Positions 7,365 to 16,216 of a DNA stretch of 64,000 nucleotides are shown here, piece after piece. The position numbers were made by a program, and so were the translations under genes. Position 1 is the first letter of the stretch. The number at the start of each line of letters is the position of its first letter. Origin of the DNA: Aerococcus sanguinicola (GTDB taxonomy: Bacteria; Bacillota; Bacilli; Lactobacillales; Aerococcaceae); NCBI RefSeq assembly GCF_008726925.1, contig NZ_VYWO01000005.1, positions 1 through 64,000 on the forward strand, written 5' to 3'. Under the pieces are notes generated by a model that made no database searches, had not been told where the DNA came from, and saw only the letters and a program-made list of their open reading frames with translations.

Positions 7365-9144
7365 AGCCTGCCAACCAGTCCTCGATACACTCAATGAAAA
7401 TATCAGCATACTTGCTTGCCTTGACCTGACCTACCCCACTGATCTCGAGGAAGTCCTCATAGGTCTGGGGTTTCTCTTCAGCCATCTCGAGGAGCGATTG
7501 GTTATTAAAGATAATATAAGCAGGGACCCCTTCGTCACCTGCCAGTTCATAGCGGAGCTCACGCAAGACTTCGAAGAGTTCCTCATCCGCCTCGGACAAG
7601 TGGCTGGTTACCGCCGTCTTCTGACTTGGGCGTGCTTGGCTGTGGGATTTGTAGGGTCGGGCCTTAATGGTCAATTGCTGATCTCCCTTAAGCAAGGCCT
7701 TAGAGTCTGGTGTCAGTTCCAAGCCCTTGTATTGGTTGAGGCTGAGATAACCCTGGGCCAGCATCTGAGAAATAATATCCTTGACTTCCTTCTCCGAATA
7801 GGTCGCTAAGAGGCCATAAGTCGATAAGCTATCAAAGCCTTTTTCGCGAACTTTTTGGGACTTACTGCCGCGGAGGACATCGCAGACCATGGTCATACCA
7901 TAAGCCCAACGCATCCGAACCAAGCAGGAGAGAACCATCTGACCTTCCCGGCTAGCATCACGGACTTCAATATCCTCCAAGCAACCCGAGCAGTTCTGGC
8001 AAGGCCCCGGAAAATCTTCCCCGAAATAGCCCAAAAGATAGTGACGCAGACAGCCCGCATAATCGGCATAGTTAATCATGGCCTGTAAGCGTCCCTCTGA
8101 AGTCGGGTCTTGGCTTTGCCCAATCAAAAATTTAGCAGCTAGAATATCTTTGGCATGGTAGAGTAGAACCGCCTCAGCCGGCAAACCATCACGCCCCGCC
8201 CGACCAGCTTCTTGGTAATAACTCTCGAGGTCCGTTGGCATATTGTAGTGGATCACCTTGCGAACGTCTGGCTTATCGATCCCCATCCCAAAGGCATTCG
8301 TCGCTACAATCAAATTAACTTCTTCATAAATAAAATCATTCTGGGCTGTCTCACGTTCATCGGCCGATAAGCCGGCATGGTAGCGGACCACCCTAAACTT
8401 AGCCTTCTCTAGGTGGTCATAGAGTTGATCCACTTGCTTACGCGTATTGGCATAAATAATCATGGCTTCCTCCCCATTCAGCTCTTGGCGGAGGGCCTCC
8501 AACTTGCTTTGGGGTTCCAAGACCCGGAGCTTCAAATTCGGCCGGTCAAAGGAATTCACCACCACTTGAGGATCGCGAAGACCGAGCTGCTGGATAATAT
8601 CCTGACGCACATAGGCTGTGGCAGTTGCCGTGAAGGCCGAAACTACTGGACGTTCAGGTAAAGTCTCAATAAAACTGCCAATTTCCCGGTAAGAAGCCCG
8701 GAAGTCATGCCCCCACTGCGACACACAGTGGGCCTCATCGACTGCCAGCTGGCTGAGCTTGACCTCTTGCATCCAGTCAAGGAAAGCAGGCTGCTTTAAG
8801 CGTTCGGGGGCCACATAGAGCAAGTCCAGTTCTCCCTCGGCCAGGGCGCGCCGCAGCGACTGGACCTCTTCCCAGGAAGAGGCTGAATTGAGATAGGCCG
8901 CACGAATACCGTGCTCGCGTAGGCTATCGACCTGGTCTTTCATCAGGGAAATCAAAGGAGAGATCACCAGGGTCAAGCCATCCATGGCTAGGGCTGGTAG
9001 CTGGTAGCACAGAGACTTGCCCCCACCCGTTGGTAGGACACCGAGCACATCCTTGCCTGCTAGGATGCCCTCAACAATTTCTTCCTGTCCCGGCCGGAAC
9101 TGGCTATAACCATAGTGGTAGGCTAAGAGATCTTGAATGGCCAT
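7363..9144 (-). CDS. recQ: ATP-dependent DNA helicase RecQ
   Basis: A 593-residue 3'-5' DNA helicase of recombination and replication repair. The helicase core carries [14 protein letters not shown] (Walker A, about residue 38), DEAH in [24 protein letters not shown] and the motif VI stretch [10 protein letters not shown]. Four zinc-binding cysteines follow (CLRHYL, CQNCSGC) in the RecQ zinc domain, then a winged helix. The C-terminal HRDC domain ends with [15 protein letters not shown]. Length and order match the family. AAGGAG stands seven bases before the ATG. The call is very sure. Confidence 0.96.
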   Translation of the reverse strand: MAIQDLLAYHYGYSQFRPGQEEIVEGILAGKDVLGVLPTGGGKSLCYQLPALAMDGLTLVISPLISLMKDQVDSLREHGIRAAYLNSASSWEEVQSLRRALAEGELDLLYVAPERLKQPAFLDWMQEVKLSQLAVDEAHCVSQWGHDFRASYREIGSFIETLPERPVVSAFTATATAYVRQDIIQQLGLRDPQVVVNSFDRPNLKLRVLEPQSKLEALRQELNGEEAMIIYANTRKQVDQLYDHLEKAKFRVVRYHAGLSADERETAQNDFIYEEVNLIVATNAFGMGIDKPDVRKVIHYNMPTDLESYYQEAGRAGRDGLPAEAVLLYHAKDILAAKFLIGQSQDPTSEGRLQAMINYADYAGCLRHYLLGYFGEDFPGPCQNCSGCLEDIEVRDASREGQMVLSCLVRMRWAYGMTMVCDVLRGSKSQKVREKGFDSLSTYGLLATYSEKEVKDIISQMLAQGYLSLNQYKGLELTPDSKALLKGDQQLTIKARPYKSHSQARPSQKTAVTSHLSEADEELFEVLRELRYELAGDEGVPAYIIFNNQSLLEMAEEKPQTYEDFLEISGVGQVKASKYADIFIECIEDWLAG

Positions 9145-9418
9145 GTCATCGCTCCTTTTCCATAATCTGTCCTTATTCTACTAGAATCTTCTCAGAGAAT
9201 AAAGAAGAAGCTGCTTACCTCCTTCCCTCCTTAGTAGCCCCCTTCAAATAGCACATATAAGCCAAACAAAGACCATTAATTCATATTTTCTATGTTTGAA
9301 GGCCCTTTTTCTTGTCCATTCAATGCTATAATAATACTATTAGCTTTTTTTCTGAGGAAAAATATTTCATCTTTCTTCTAACCATTAATCCAGGCTAATT
9401 GAGAAAGTAGGTTTTATT
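9145..9418. other. Divergent intergenic region, recQ / Mga-type regulator
   Basis: A/T-rich space between divergent genes. TATAAT at 9327-9332 on the + strand probably belongs to the regulator and has no convincing -35. I find no RNA gene or repeat here. Confidence 0.4.
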
Positions 9419-10912
9419 ATGTATTCTGTGTTATCATCTGCTGAACAGCGCCAACTGCGCTTACTTCACATCCTCTATCGTTCAAGCGACTGGATTACGA
9501 TGATTGAATTAGCTGAAGCGATTAATTGCTCAGACCGCATCCTGAGCAAGGACTTGTCTTATATTGAGAATAACTTCTCCTCATATTTGACCATTGAACG
9601 TTCTAAGTTCGGTATCCGCGGTATCTACGCCCCCTCCGTAGACTACTATACTTTTGTTCGCCTTTATATGAGGGATTCCGTTGCCTTCAATATCCTGGAA
9701 CAGATCTTCTTCCATCCCGATATCTCGACCCAAGAAATTTCTGATAAAATTTTTGTCAGCCCATCAACTGTTTACCGAAATATTAACCTCTTAAACCAAG
9801 CCTTACGAGAAGAATTTAATTTTGAGATTTCGAATAGCCCCTACCGCTTTATCGGTCCAGAGGCTAACATCCGTCTCTTCTTCCTCTTCTTCTTCCGCGA
9901 AAAATATAGTCCCTTAGAATGGCCATTTGAAGAAGTGAACCTCCAGTATTGTGAGCTCTTCCTTAGCTCAGCTTGGAAGGTGACCTGCCACCAATACACC
10001 AATGCCTGGTTCCAATCGGGCAAGCTCCTGCTGGCTGTTGGCATCATCCGCACCCAGAAAGGCCACCTCATCCAATCCAAGGATATTCCACTCTTTAAGG
10101 GGATCTACCAAGATTTAATTGACCTGCTTGAGAAAAATAAGGACCTCTCAAACATGGAGCAGAGCTTTAACTTCAAGCTGAATTTGACCAATGCTGTCCA
10201 GCTCTTCATGCCCATTCTTAATCAAAATATCTATGTCGACTTACGCAATTTCCAAGCCGAAATTAACGAACGTCCGCTTATCCAACGCTCGGTAGAATAT
10301 TTGAACCAATTTCTTGACACCATCTGCCAAGAAGCCCATGTCCATATTGAGCACCGCGACCGCTTGATCCTTAGCCTCCATAACTACGCCTTCTTGACCA
10401 CGGTGACCAATATCCAACAAGATAGCCTCTTAATTAACCGGAAGGCGGACTATATTGAAACCATGTCCCACTTCTATCCCGATCTCTACCAGCTCATCGT
10501 TAAAGAAAGCCAACATTATTTCCGTTCGATCGGTCTTAAAGCCATCCCTTATGGCTTGACCAACTTCATCTATGCCCTCTACACTGGCTGGGAGAAGCTC
10601 CATACCCAGATGCATTTGGCCCATCAGAAACTACAAGCTTATATCGTCAGCAATTATTCGATCGACCACGCCCACCGCATCCAGGATGCCTTGAATAATC
10701 GCTTTGGCTTGGTCATCGATTTCCATATCTATAAGCAGTTCCCTCTTAAGCGCAAACTGATTGAAAATCTCAAGTGTGACTTAATTATTTCCACCTTTGA
10801 TATGCCCTACGATTTCAAGCTCCCCAGTCTCTATGTCCAAACCCTACCCACAGAACAGGATTACAACTGGTTAGCTTCCTTCCTCAAACAAAAGCGCCAG
10901 CAAGATAAGTGA
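9419..10912 (+). CDS. Mga-type helix-turn-helix transcriptional regulator
   Basis: A 497-residue regulator of the Mga/AtxA kind. The N-terminus has a winged helix (LRLLHILYRSSDWITMIELAEAINCSDRILSKDLSYI). A second helix-turn-helix follows near residues 95-125 (DISTQEISDKIFVSPSTVYRNINLLNQ). The long middle is helical, as in PTS-regulated (PRD) domains, and the C-terminus looks like an EIIB-type fold. Known relatives activate surface-protein and virulence genes in response to carbohydrate state. No surface protein lies next to it, so its targets are elsewhere. It ends just before a family B element that supplies its terminator. Confidence 0.82.
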   Translation: MYSVLSSAEQRQLRLLHILYRSSDWITMIELAEAINCSDRILSKDLSYIENNFSSYLTIERSKFGIRGIYAPSVDYYTFVRLYMRDSVAFNILEQIFFHPDISTQEISDKIFVSPSTVYRNINLLNQALREEFNFEISNSPYRFIGPEANIRLFFLFFFREKYSPLEWPFEEVNLQYCELFLSSAWKVTCHQYTNAWFQSGKLLLAVGIIRTQKGHLIQSKDIPLFKGIYQDLIDLLEKNKDLSNMEQSFNFKLNLTNAVQLFMPILNQNIYVDLRNFQAEINERPLIQRSVEYLNQFLDTICQEAHVHIEHRDRLILSLHNYAFLTTVTNIQQDSLLINRKADYIETMSHFYPDLYQLIVKESQHYFRSIGLKAIPYGLTNFIYALYTGWEKLHTQMHLAHQKLQAYIVSNYSIDHAHRIQDALNNRFGLVIDFHIYKQFPLKRKLIENLKCDLIISTFDMPYDFKLPSLYVQTLPTEQDYNWLASFLKQKRQQDK

Positions 10913-10917
10913 TAGTT

Positions 10918-11094
10918 AAAAAGAGAGTGTGACAAAAGTCGGTTAGCCCTGAATCACTGGAGCGAACTATGAAAGAACCTTGTCAAAGGTTCTTCCATAG
11001 TTCGTGAAGTGGATGTCAGGGCTGACTTTTGGAGCACGTTTTTAAAGAATAGTTCGTATTTTATATAGAGGCCGGGAGTTTTGTCCCGGCCTCT
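10918..11094 (+). repeat. Family B repeat, copy 1 (long hairpin plus terminator)
   Basis: A 177-bp element that differs at one base from 52111-52287. The left part (10930-11034) folds into a long imperfect hairpin: GCCCTGA pairs with TCAGGGC, and inside it GAACTATG and AAGAACCTT meet their complements around GTC. The right end is an intrinsic terminator (GAGGCCGGGA, loop, TCCCGGCCTC, then T). It lies between convergent genes and ends three bases before the mmuM stop. It acts as the terminator of the Mga-type gene. Confidence 0.88.
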
Positions 11095-11097
11095 TTT

Positions 11098-12027
11098 TTA
11101 GTTTTTATTCTCTAGGTACTTATCCAAAACTTGCCGGACTTCTCTAATATCTTGGGCCGTCGTTCCACAACAGCCACCAATAAAGCGGGCGCCCTTATCA
11201 TACCAATCCGTCACCCAATCCCCAATACAAATGGCTTCCTGGCCTTCAAATTGCTTGCTCTCCGGATTATAGGTCCCGCCTAGATTCGGATAAACAATGA
11301 AGGGCTTAAGGGCAGAAGGCTTCATCAGATCAAGTGCTGGGCTGACCCATTCGACCCGACAACAATTCACCCCATAGGCAATAATTTGCGGGTGCCAATC
11401 AGCTAGGGTTTGCAGGTCTTCCAAGGGGGTACCATCGCTCATATGTCCTGGATCCTTTAGACTCACACTTAGGCAAGCTTTCTGATCAGGGAATTGCTCT
11501 AATAATTTAAGCAACGTTTTGACTTCTAGAATATTAGGCATGGTTTCAAAGAAAACTAAATCTACCCCAGCTTCCACTAAGAGGGCTAGACGCTCAGCAT
11601 GGAAGGCGTAAAGTTCCAAGTCCGATAAGTCATAGTCCCCGCGATATTCCGATCCATCAGCCAAGAAAGCCCCGTAAGGCCCAATGGAGGCTGCTAGCCA
11701 CTTGGCCTGGTCCCCAGCACTCGCATCACGTGCTTGTTTTGCCAGGCGTACGGCTTGACGCATCAAGGTTCGCGCTTCAATATTCTTATGTCCTGCCTTA
11801 ACAAAGCCTTCCACACTGGCCTGGTAAGTCGCTGTTGTCGCAATGTTTGCTCCGGCTTCAAAGAAAGCCTGGTGGGCTTGCTTAATCGCTTCAGGTGCTC
11901 GTTCAACCAGCCGCGCTGTCCAAAGGGGATGGTTGAGCTCTTCTTGATAAGCTTGAAGTTCGCTAGACAAGCCCCCATCGACCACAACCACTGCTTCCTT
12001 CTCTAAGGCATTGACAATATCCGTCAT
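11098..12027 (-). CDS. mmuM: Homocysteine S-methyltransferase
   Basis: A 309-residue zinc-dependent methyltransferase that makes methionine from homocysteine, in known MmuM enzymes using S-methylmethionine or S-adenosylmethionine. The (beta/alpha)8 barrel begins VVVDGGLSSELQAY. Zinc ligands are the cysteine in YGVNCCRVEW (about residue 225) and the pair in FIGGCCGTTAQDI (about residue 291), as in the Pfam S-methyl_trans family. No S-methylmethionine permease is adjacent; the next upstream gene is an AbgT transporter. It has its own start, so an operon is unproven. Confidence 0.93.
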   Translation of the reverse strand: MTDIVNALEKEAVVVVDGGLSSELQAYQEELNHPLWTARLVERAPEAIKQAHQAFFEAGANIATTATYQASVEGFVKAGHKNIEARTLMRQAVRLAKQARDASAGDQAKWLAASIGPYGAFLADGSEYRGDYDLSDLELYAFHAERLALLVEAGVDLVFFETMPNILEVKTLLKLLEQFPDQKACLSVSLKDPGHMSDGTPLEDLQTLADWHPQIIAYGVNCCRVEWVSPALDLMKPSALKPFIVYPNLGGTYNPESKQFEGQEAICIGDWVTDWYDKGARFIGGCCGTTAQDIREVRQVLDKYLENKN

Positions 12028-12095
12028 CCGCTCTCATTCCCTTCTTCTATCAGTCTCTTAAGCTTAGCATAGCTCATTAACGAACAAAAGAAAAA

Positions 12096-12125
12096 AGAAG
12101 TGCTCAGAAAGAACACTTCTTCTTC
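12096..12125 (-). terminator. Terminator of the AbgT transporter gene
   Basis: A ten-base-pair stem (AGAAGTGTTC against GAGCACTTCT, one G-T pair) with a five-base loop is followed leftwards by a T run. It lies directly after the abgT stop codon. Confidence 0.75.
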
Positions 12126-12128
12126 GCC

Positions 12129-13667
12129 CTAAACATGAAGGCCGGCACCTGGACCAAGGGGCAGGTTTAGGAAATACCATGCCACTAGCATGAGCGTCCA
12201 GAAAACCAAGAAGGCAATTGAATAGGGAAGCATAACGGAAATGAGTGTTCCCAGTCCAGCCTTCTTGTCATAACGCTGCATGAAAACTAGGATCATAGCA
12301 AAGTAAGACATTAAGGGTGAAATGATATTGGTCGATGAATCAGCCACCCGGTAAGCCATCTGAGTCAGTTCGGGGGAGAGGCCGAGTTGGAAGAACATGG
12401 GCACAAAGATCGGCGCCATAATCGCCCATTTAGCTGAAGCTGAGCCAATGAAGAGGTTAACGAAGGCGGTTAAAAGAATGAAAGCTAGGATCAATGGAAT
12501 CCCAGTCAAGCCCACCGTCTTGAGAAACTCTGCTCCTGAATTAGCGAGTAAGAGTCCTAAATTGGTATAGGAGAAATAGGCAATCAATTGGGCAGCAAAG
12601 AAAGCTAAGACGATATAAGAAGCCATAGACTTCATCGATGCCGTCATTGCAGCAACGAAATCATCCGACGATTGAATTTTTTGCGTTTGCCAGCCGTAAG
12701 CCAAGCCTGGTATCGCAAAGAGCAAGAAAATATAAAAAATTAAGCCATTATTCAAGAATTCCTGCAAGTCATATTGACCTGTTGCTTCATTTAGAGACCG
12801 AAGTGGCGCCCATTCAGGGACCATGGCAAAGAAAGATAAAACAAGAAAAGCAGCTAAAGCCAACCCCGCATGTTTCAGGCCCCGATTTTCTTCTGCTGTC
12901 AAGTCTTGGTCATCATGGATTGCTTGGCCTTCATAATGACCGAGATGGGGCTCTACAATCCGAGTCGATATCCAGGTCCCAACTAGGGTCAACACAAGGG
13001 TTGAAGCCATGATGAAATACCAGTTGCCCGTAATCGAAACGGTATGTTCGATGCCCACACTATCTAGGGCGGCATTGGTAATCCCGGTTAGAAGCGCATC
13101 AGTCGGTCCAAACATCAGGTTGGCGGAGAAACCTCCGGATACCCCCGCAAAAGCAGCTGCCAAACCTGCTATCGGGTGACGCCCTGCCCCAGCAAAGACA
13201 ATCGCACCGAGCGGAATAACCACCACATAGCCCGCATCCGAGGCAATATTTGAAATCACACCAGCAAAGACGACAACGGCTGTGAGCAAGCTATCCGGCA
13301 CCTGGGTCACTAATTTCTTAAGCGCTGACCCAATCAGGCCTGTCCATTCCGCGACGCCAACACCGAGCATAGTAACAAGCACTGTTCCCAATGGCGCAAA
13401 GCCTGTAAAATTGCTTGTGGCATGGTTGAAAATATAACGAAGCCCTTCTGCACTCAAGAGCGAGACAGCTTCCACCGTGACCTGCTCATTCGCCTTGGCG
13501 TCGAAATACTCTGCAGTAGTGCCCAAGCCTGCAAAAACGGCAGATAAGACCATGATAATTAGGGATAAAATAATAAAGATAATCACGGGATGCGGCAAAC
13601 GGTTGCCGACCCGCTCCACCCAATCTAAAAAAGATTGGAGAGGCGTCTTCTTCTCTACTTCCATCAT
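12129..13667 (-). CDS. abgT: AbgT-family p-aminobenzoyl-glutamate transporter
   Basis: A 512-residue integral membrane protein of the AbgT family (AbgT, MtrF), which takes up p-aminobenzoyl-glutamate, a folate breakdown product, or exports sulfonamide antimetabolites. Family stretches include LDWVERVGNRLPHPVIIFI at the start, GVSGGFSANLMFGPTDALLTGITN near residue 175, FIGSASAKWAIMAPIFVPMF and the C-terminal VADSSTNIISPLMSYF. GAGGAGG precedes two adjacent ATG codons (13667 and 13664), and the second has better spacing. folP lies 12 kb away, so a folate-salvage link is possible but only inferred. Confidence 0.93.
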   Translation of the reverse strand: MMEVEKKTPLQSFLDWVERVGNRLPHPVIIFIILSLIIMVLSAVFAGLGTTAEYFDAKANEQVTVEAVSLLSAEGLRYIFNHATSNFTGFAPLGTVLVTMLGVGVAEWTGLIGSALKKLVTQVPDSLLTAVVVFAGVISNIASDAGYVVVIPLGAIVFAGAGRHPIAGLAAAFAGVSGGFSANLMFGPTDALLTGITNAALDSVGIEHTVSITGNWYFIMASTLVLTLVGTWISTRIVEPHLGHYEGQAIHDDQDLTAEENRGLKHAGLALAAFLVLSFFAMVPEWAPLRSLNEATGQYDLQEFLNNGLIFYIFLLFAIPGLAYGWQTQKIQSSDDFVAAMTASMKSMASYIVLAFFAAQLIAYFSYTNLGLLLANSGAEFLKTVGLTGIPLILAFILLTAFVNLFIGSASAKWAIMAPIFVPMFFQLGLSPELTQMAYRVADSSTNIISPLMSYFAMILVFMQRYDKKAGLGTLISVMLPYSIAFLVFWTLMLVAWYFLNLPLGPGAGLHV

Positions 13668-13858
13668 TCTTCCTCCTCAATTAAGATAATTTTGTCCTAT
13701 TGTAGCATTTCGACGTCAAAATAGCGACTATTGTCTAAGCTTTTCTTAATATTTTTTTAAGGGAATTGATATCTTTTCAGAATCTGCTGAATTTGATTAG
13801 AAAACAGTGGCCTAGTCCTAAATTCTTTAACACTTATCAAAATCATAGGGGGAATTGA

Positions 13859-13887
13859 CTGACAACGCTTTCAGTTTGTATTATAAT
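13859..13887 (+). promoter_or_regulatory. Promoter of the L-serine dehydratase gene
   Basis: CTGACA at 13859-13864 and TATAAT at 13882-13887 are separated by exactly 17 bases. The start codon lies 44 bases downstream. A cre box overlaps the -35 and the spacer. Confidence 0.8.
13860..13873 (+). promoter_or_regulatory. cre box (CcpA operator), L-serine dehydratase
   Basis: TGACAACGCTTTCA matches the cre consensus TGWNANCGNTNWCA at every fixed position. Because it overlaps the -35 box and spacer, CcpA binding should repress this gene when preferred sugars are present. That fits a catabolic deaminase. Confidence 0.75.
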
Positions 13888-13930
13888 AAGTCTGAGTTTG
13901 TATTATTATTTCACCGAAGGAGGCTCATTA

Positions 13931-15508
13931 ATGTCTTTTACTAATTTAAAAGAATTAATTGAAACAGCAACAGAAGAAAATAAAAAAATCTACCAACTGA
14001 TGCTTGAAACTGAATCTGAATACCAAAAGAAAAGCATTGAAGACCTGCGTCAAGCCATGGCCGACCAGTTTGATGTCATGGTAGAATCGGTGCGCAAGGG
14101 GACTAAAGAAGCCGCTATGTCTCAAACCGGCATCACTGGCGGTGACGGTCACCGTCTCTATGAATATGTCCACGATGCTGGCATGGATTCCTTAGTTAAT
14201 CCAGATACCCTTGAAGTCGCTGCCAATGCCATGGCCGTTAACGAAGTCAATGCAGCCATGGGACGCATTGTTGCTACCCCAACAGCTGGTTCTGCCGGTA
14301 TCCTACCTGCTGTAATTACTCACATGTACGACACAGGTAAGTATGATAAAGAAGAACTAGTGAGCGCCATGTTCACTTCCTCTGCCCTAGGCCTAACGAT
14401 TGCTAACCAAGCATGTATCGCTGGGGCTGAAGGGGGCTGCCAGGCAGAAATTGGTTCTGCCACTGCTATGGCCGCTGGTGCCCTCGTCGAGCTCAAAGGT
14501 GGGACACCTGACCAAGTGGGCCATGCCCTAGGTTTAGCTCTAAAGAACTCTTTAGGTTTGGTTTGCGACCCAGTAGCTGGGCTAGTGGAAGTCCCTTGCA
14601 TCATCCGTAACGGCCTCCATGCTATCACTGCCTTGGCTGCTGCCGATATGGCCCTAGCAGGGGTGAAGAGTGTTATCCCAGCCGACGAAGTAATTGGTGC
14701 CATGTACGACATTGGTAAGGAAATGCCAGCTTCCCTCCGTGAAACAGGGATTGGTGGCTTAGCAGGAACACCAACTGGTAAGTCCATCAAGGAAGAAGTC
14801 TTTGGCTCTCGCGGTGAACTTGAAATGAACACCAAGACCGCTAATTACAAGTCAGCCTATGACATCATTGGTCCAGTGATGGTTGGTCCATCGTCCTCCC
14901 ACACAGCCGGTGCCGCCCGGATTGGGAACCTGGCCCGTCAACTTCTGGGAGAAGAACCAGAAGAAGTTGTCTTCAGCCTAATGGACTCCTTCGCCAAAAC
15001 CTACCAAGGTCATGGTACAGACCGGGCCTTAATCGGTGGTGTACTCGGTTACGAGACCTTTGATCCAAATATTGCGGATGCTGAAGAAATGGCCGAAAAA
15101 GCTGGCCTCAAATACCATTTCCTTGAAGCTGATTTCGGTAACTACCACCCCAACACTGTCCTCGTTGACCTCTGGGGAGCTAATAACTATATCAGCGTGA
15201 TTGCCAGCTCCATCGGCGGGGGTAAGATTGAAGCCCAAAAAATTGGCGAATACGACATTAAATTCTCCGGCGAACGGCCTACTCTCTTTGTTTACCACAA
15301 AGATAAAGTGGGAGTCATTGCCCAATTAACCGATTACCTGGCAGACCATGGTTTCAACATTTCCTTTATGATGAACCAACGTCAAAAGATTAACGGACCA
15401 GCGATTTCTGTCTTTGAAGTCGACACTGAAGTTTCCGATGAAGTTCTTGCTGACCTACGTGAAGAATTCTCTTATATTGAAAAACTTCAATACGTTAACG
15501 TTAATTAG
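13931..15508 (+). CDS. L-serine dehydratase, iron-sulfur type, fused alpha-beta chain with ACT domain
   Basis: A 525-residue cytosolic enzyme that deaminates L-serine to pyruvate and ammonia with a [4Fe-4S] cluster. Residues 1 to about 290 match the alpha subunit: VATPTAGSAGILPAV, then the cluster cysteines in GAEGGCQAEIG, LVCDPVAG and VEVPCIIRN. Residues from about 300 match the beta subunit (VGPSSSHTAGAARIG), ending in an ACT domain. Related firmicutes usually encode two subunits; known single-chain bacterial enzymes run beta-alpha, so alpha-beta order is less common. GGAGG lies seven bases before the ATG at 13931; an upstream in-frame extension to 13898 has no such site. Confidence 0.92.
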   Translation: MSFTNLKELIETATEENKKIYQLMLETESEYQKKSIEDLRQAMADQFDVMVESVRKGTKEAAMSQTGITGGDGHRLYEYVHDAGMDSLVNPDTLEVAANAMAVNEVNAAMGRIVATPTAGSAGILPAVITHMYDTGKYDKEELVSAMFTSSALGLTIANQACIAGAEGGCQAEIGSATAMAAGALVELKGGTPDQVGHALGLALKNSLGLVCDPVAGLVEVPCIIRNGLHAITALAAADMALAGVKSVIPADEVIGAMYDIGKEMPASLRETGIGGLAGTPTGKSIKEEVFGSRGELEMNTKTANYKSAYDIIGPVMVGPSSSHTAGAARIGNLARQLLGEEPEEVVFSLMDSFAKTYQGHGTDRALIGGVLGYETFDPNIADAEEMAEKAGLKYHFLEADFGNYHPNTVLVDLWGANNYISVIASSIGGGKIEAQKIGEYDIKFSGERPTLFVYHKDKVGVIAQLTDYLADHGFNISFMMNQRQKINGPAISVFEVDTEVSDEVLADLREEFSYIEKLQYVNVN

Positions 15509-15518
15509 ATAAGAGACT

Positions 15519-15547
15519 AAGCTGAGTCGAAAGGCTCAGCTTTTTTT
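15519..15547 (+). terminator. Terminator of the L-serine dehydratase gene
   Basis: AAGCTGAGTC, a GAAA loop and GGCTCAGCTT are followed by seven T, ten bases after the stop codon. Confidence 0.88.
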
Positions 15548-15567
15548 ATGTCTAAATTAAATTTATC

Positions 15568-15722
15568 AAAAGAAAAAGCCACGGCAGAACCGTAGCTTCA
15601 TATCTATTAGGAGGAGGGGTTAATACAATCCCTCCTCAACTCTTGCGGGGGCTTTATCCCTCAAGCTTTATAGTGGAGGAAGTGTTTTGAGGATTTATTT
15701 ACTATATCCAGCCCAACAATAA
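15568..15722 (-). ncRNA. Possible small structured RNA (leftward)
   Basis: No ORF of note is present, but there are two good hairpins. One (15610-15634) has a perfect GAGGAGGG/CCCTCCTC stem. The other (15577-15598) pairs AGCTACGG with CCGTGGCT and is followed leftwards by a T-rich tract. Its single imperfect pair is a G-U wobble only when read on the minus strand, which points to a leftward transcript ending near 15570. A separate leftward terminator at 15727-15748 isolates it from the upstream tRNA unit. I cannot name the family, and the 5' end is a guess. Confidence 0.35.
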
Positions 15723-15750
15723 TAAAAGAGCCTCAACTGAGGCTCTCCTA
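15722..15750 (-). terminator. Terminator closing the tRNA-Leu / repeat unit
   Basis: AGAGCCTCA and its complement TGAGGCTCT form a perfect stem with a two-base loop. Leftwards it is followed by TTTATTATT. Confidence 0.65.
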
Positions 15751-15787
15751 TCTCTTATTTGGGAGCTAAGCGTTCTAAGCGCTCTTG

Positions 15788-16043
15788 CTCTCACCCTATA
15801 GTCGGGTTCACAAGAGCAGGCTTGAAGTGATTTCAGCTCATCGAAACACCTGACTGCCGTCAGCCTTATTCGATGAGCCTCCAATCATTCAAGCCTAACC
15901 GCTCTTGCTCTCACCCTGTTTAGTCGGGTTCGGTCTGGCAGCTTTCCTGTCACTTCACAAGTCTCCGCCGCAGTCCTGTAGACTGCTCTGGTGGCTTGCT
16001 CCAGTGAAGGAAAGCTAAGCGCCAACCCTCTTACCCTATTTTA
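15788..16043 (-). repeat. Family A tandem palindromic repeat array next to tRNA-Leu
   Basis: In reverse orientation, the direct repeat appears at 15788-15809 (20 of 22 bases as in the 5957 copy), at 15908-15931 with a two-base insertion, and as a decayed copy at 16028-16043 that directly abuts the tRNA 3' end. Spacing is 120 bases each time. The first palindrome pairs GCTTGAA-type arms around TCATCGAA. The second pairs AGCTTTCCTGTCACT with AGTGAAGGAAAGCT, imperfectly. No protein is encoded. Confidence 0.75.
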
Positions 16044-16124
16044 TGCAGAAGATGGGAGTCGAACCCACACGTCGTTAGACACTGCCGCCTGAAGACAGCG
16101 CGTCTGCCATTCCGCCACTTCTGC
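16044..16124 (-). tRNA. tRNA-Leu (anticodon CAG)
   Basis: The cloverleaf is complete: acceptor GCAGAAG against CTTCTGC, anticodon stem CTGTC/GGCAG with loop TTCAGGC giving anticodon CAG, a long variable arm typical of class II tRNA, and T loop GGTTCGACTCC. The discriminator is A and CCA is not encoded. The 3' end passes straight into a family A array. Confidence 0.93.
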
Positions 16125-16216
16125 TGAATATGCGCTAGCTGGCCTTGCCATCTAGCAACTCTTTTATTGTACGCCTTTTTTGCCAAGCCTGCAAGGGGTT
16201 GGCGTAATTTTCTTAG

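Noticed and set aside
15702..15884. 60-codon frame ending in ALLLLLGWI, resembling a small toxin
   Set aside because: It runs through a terminator hairpin and a family A palindrome, has no ribosome binding site, and the hydrophobic end comes from the T run of the terminator.
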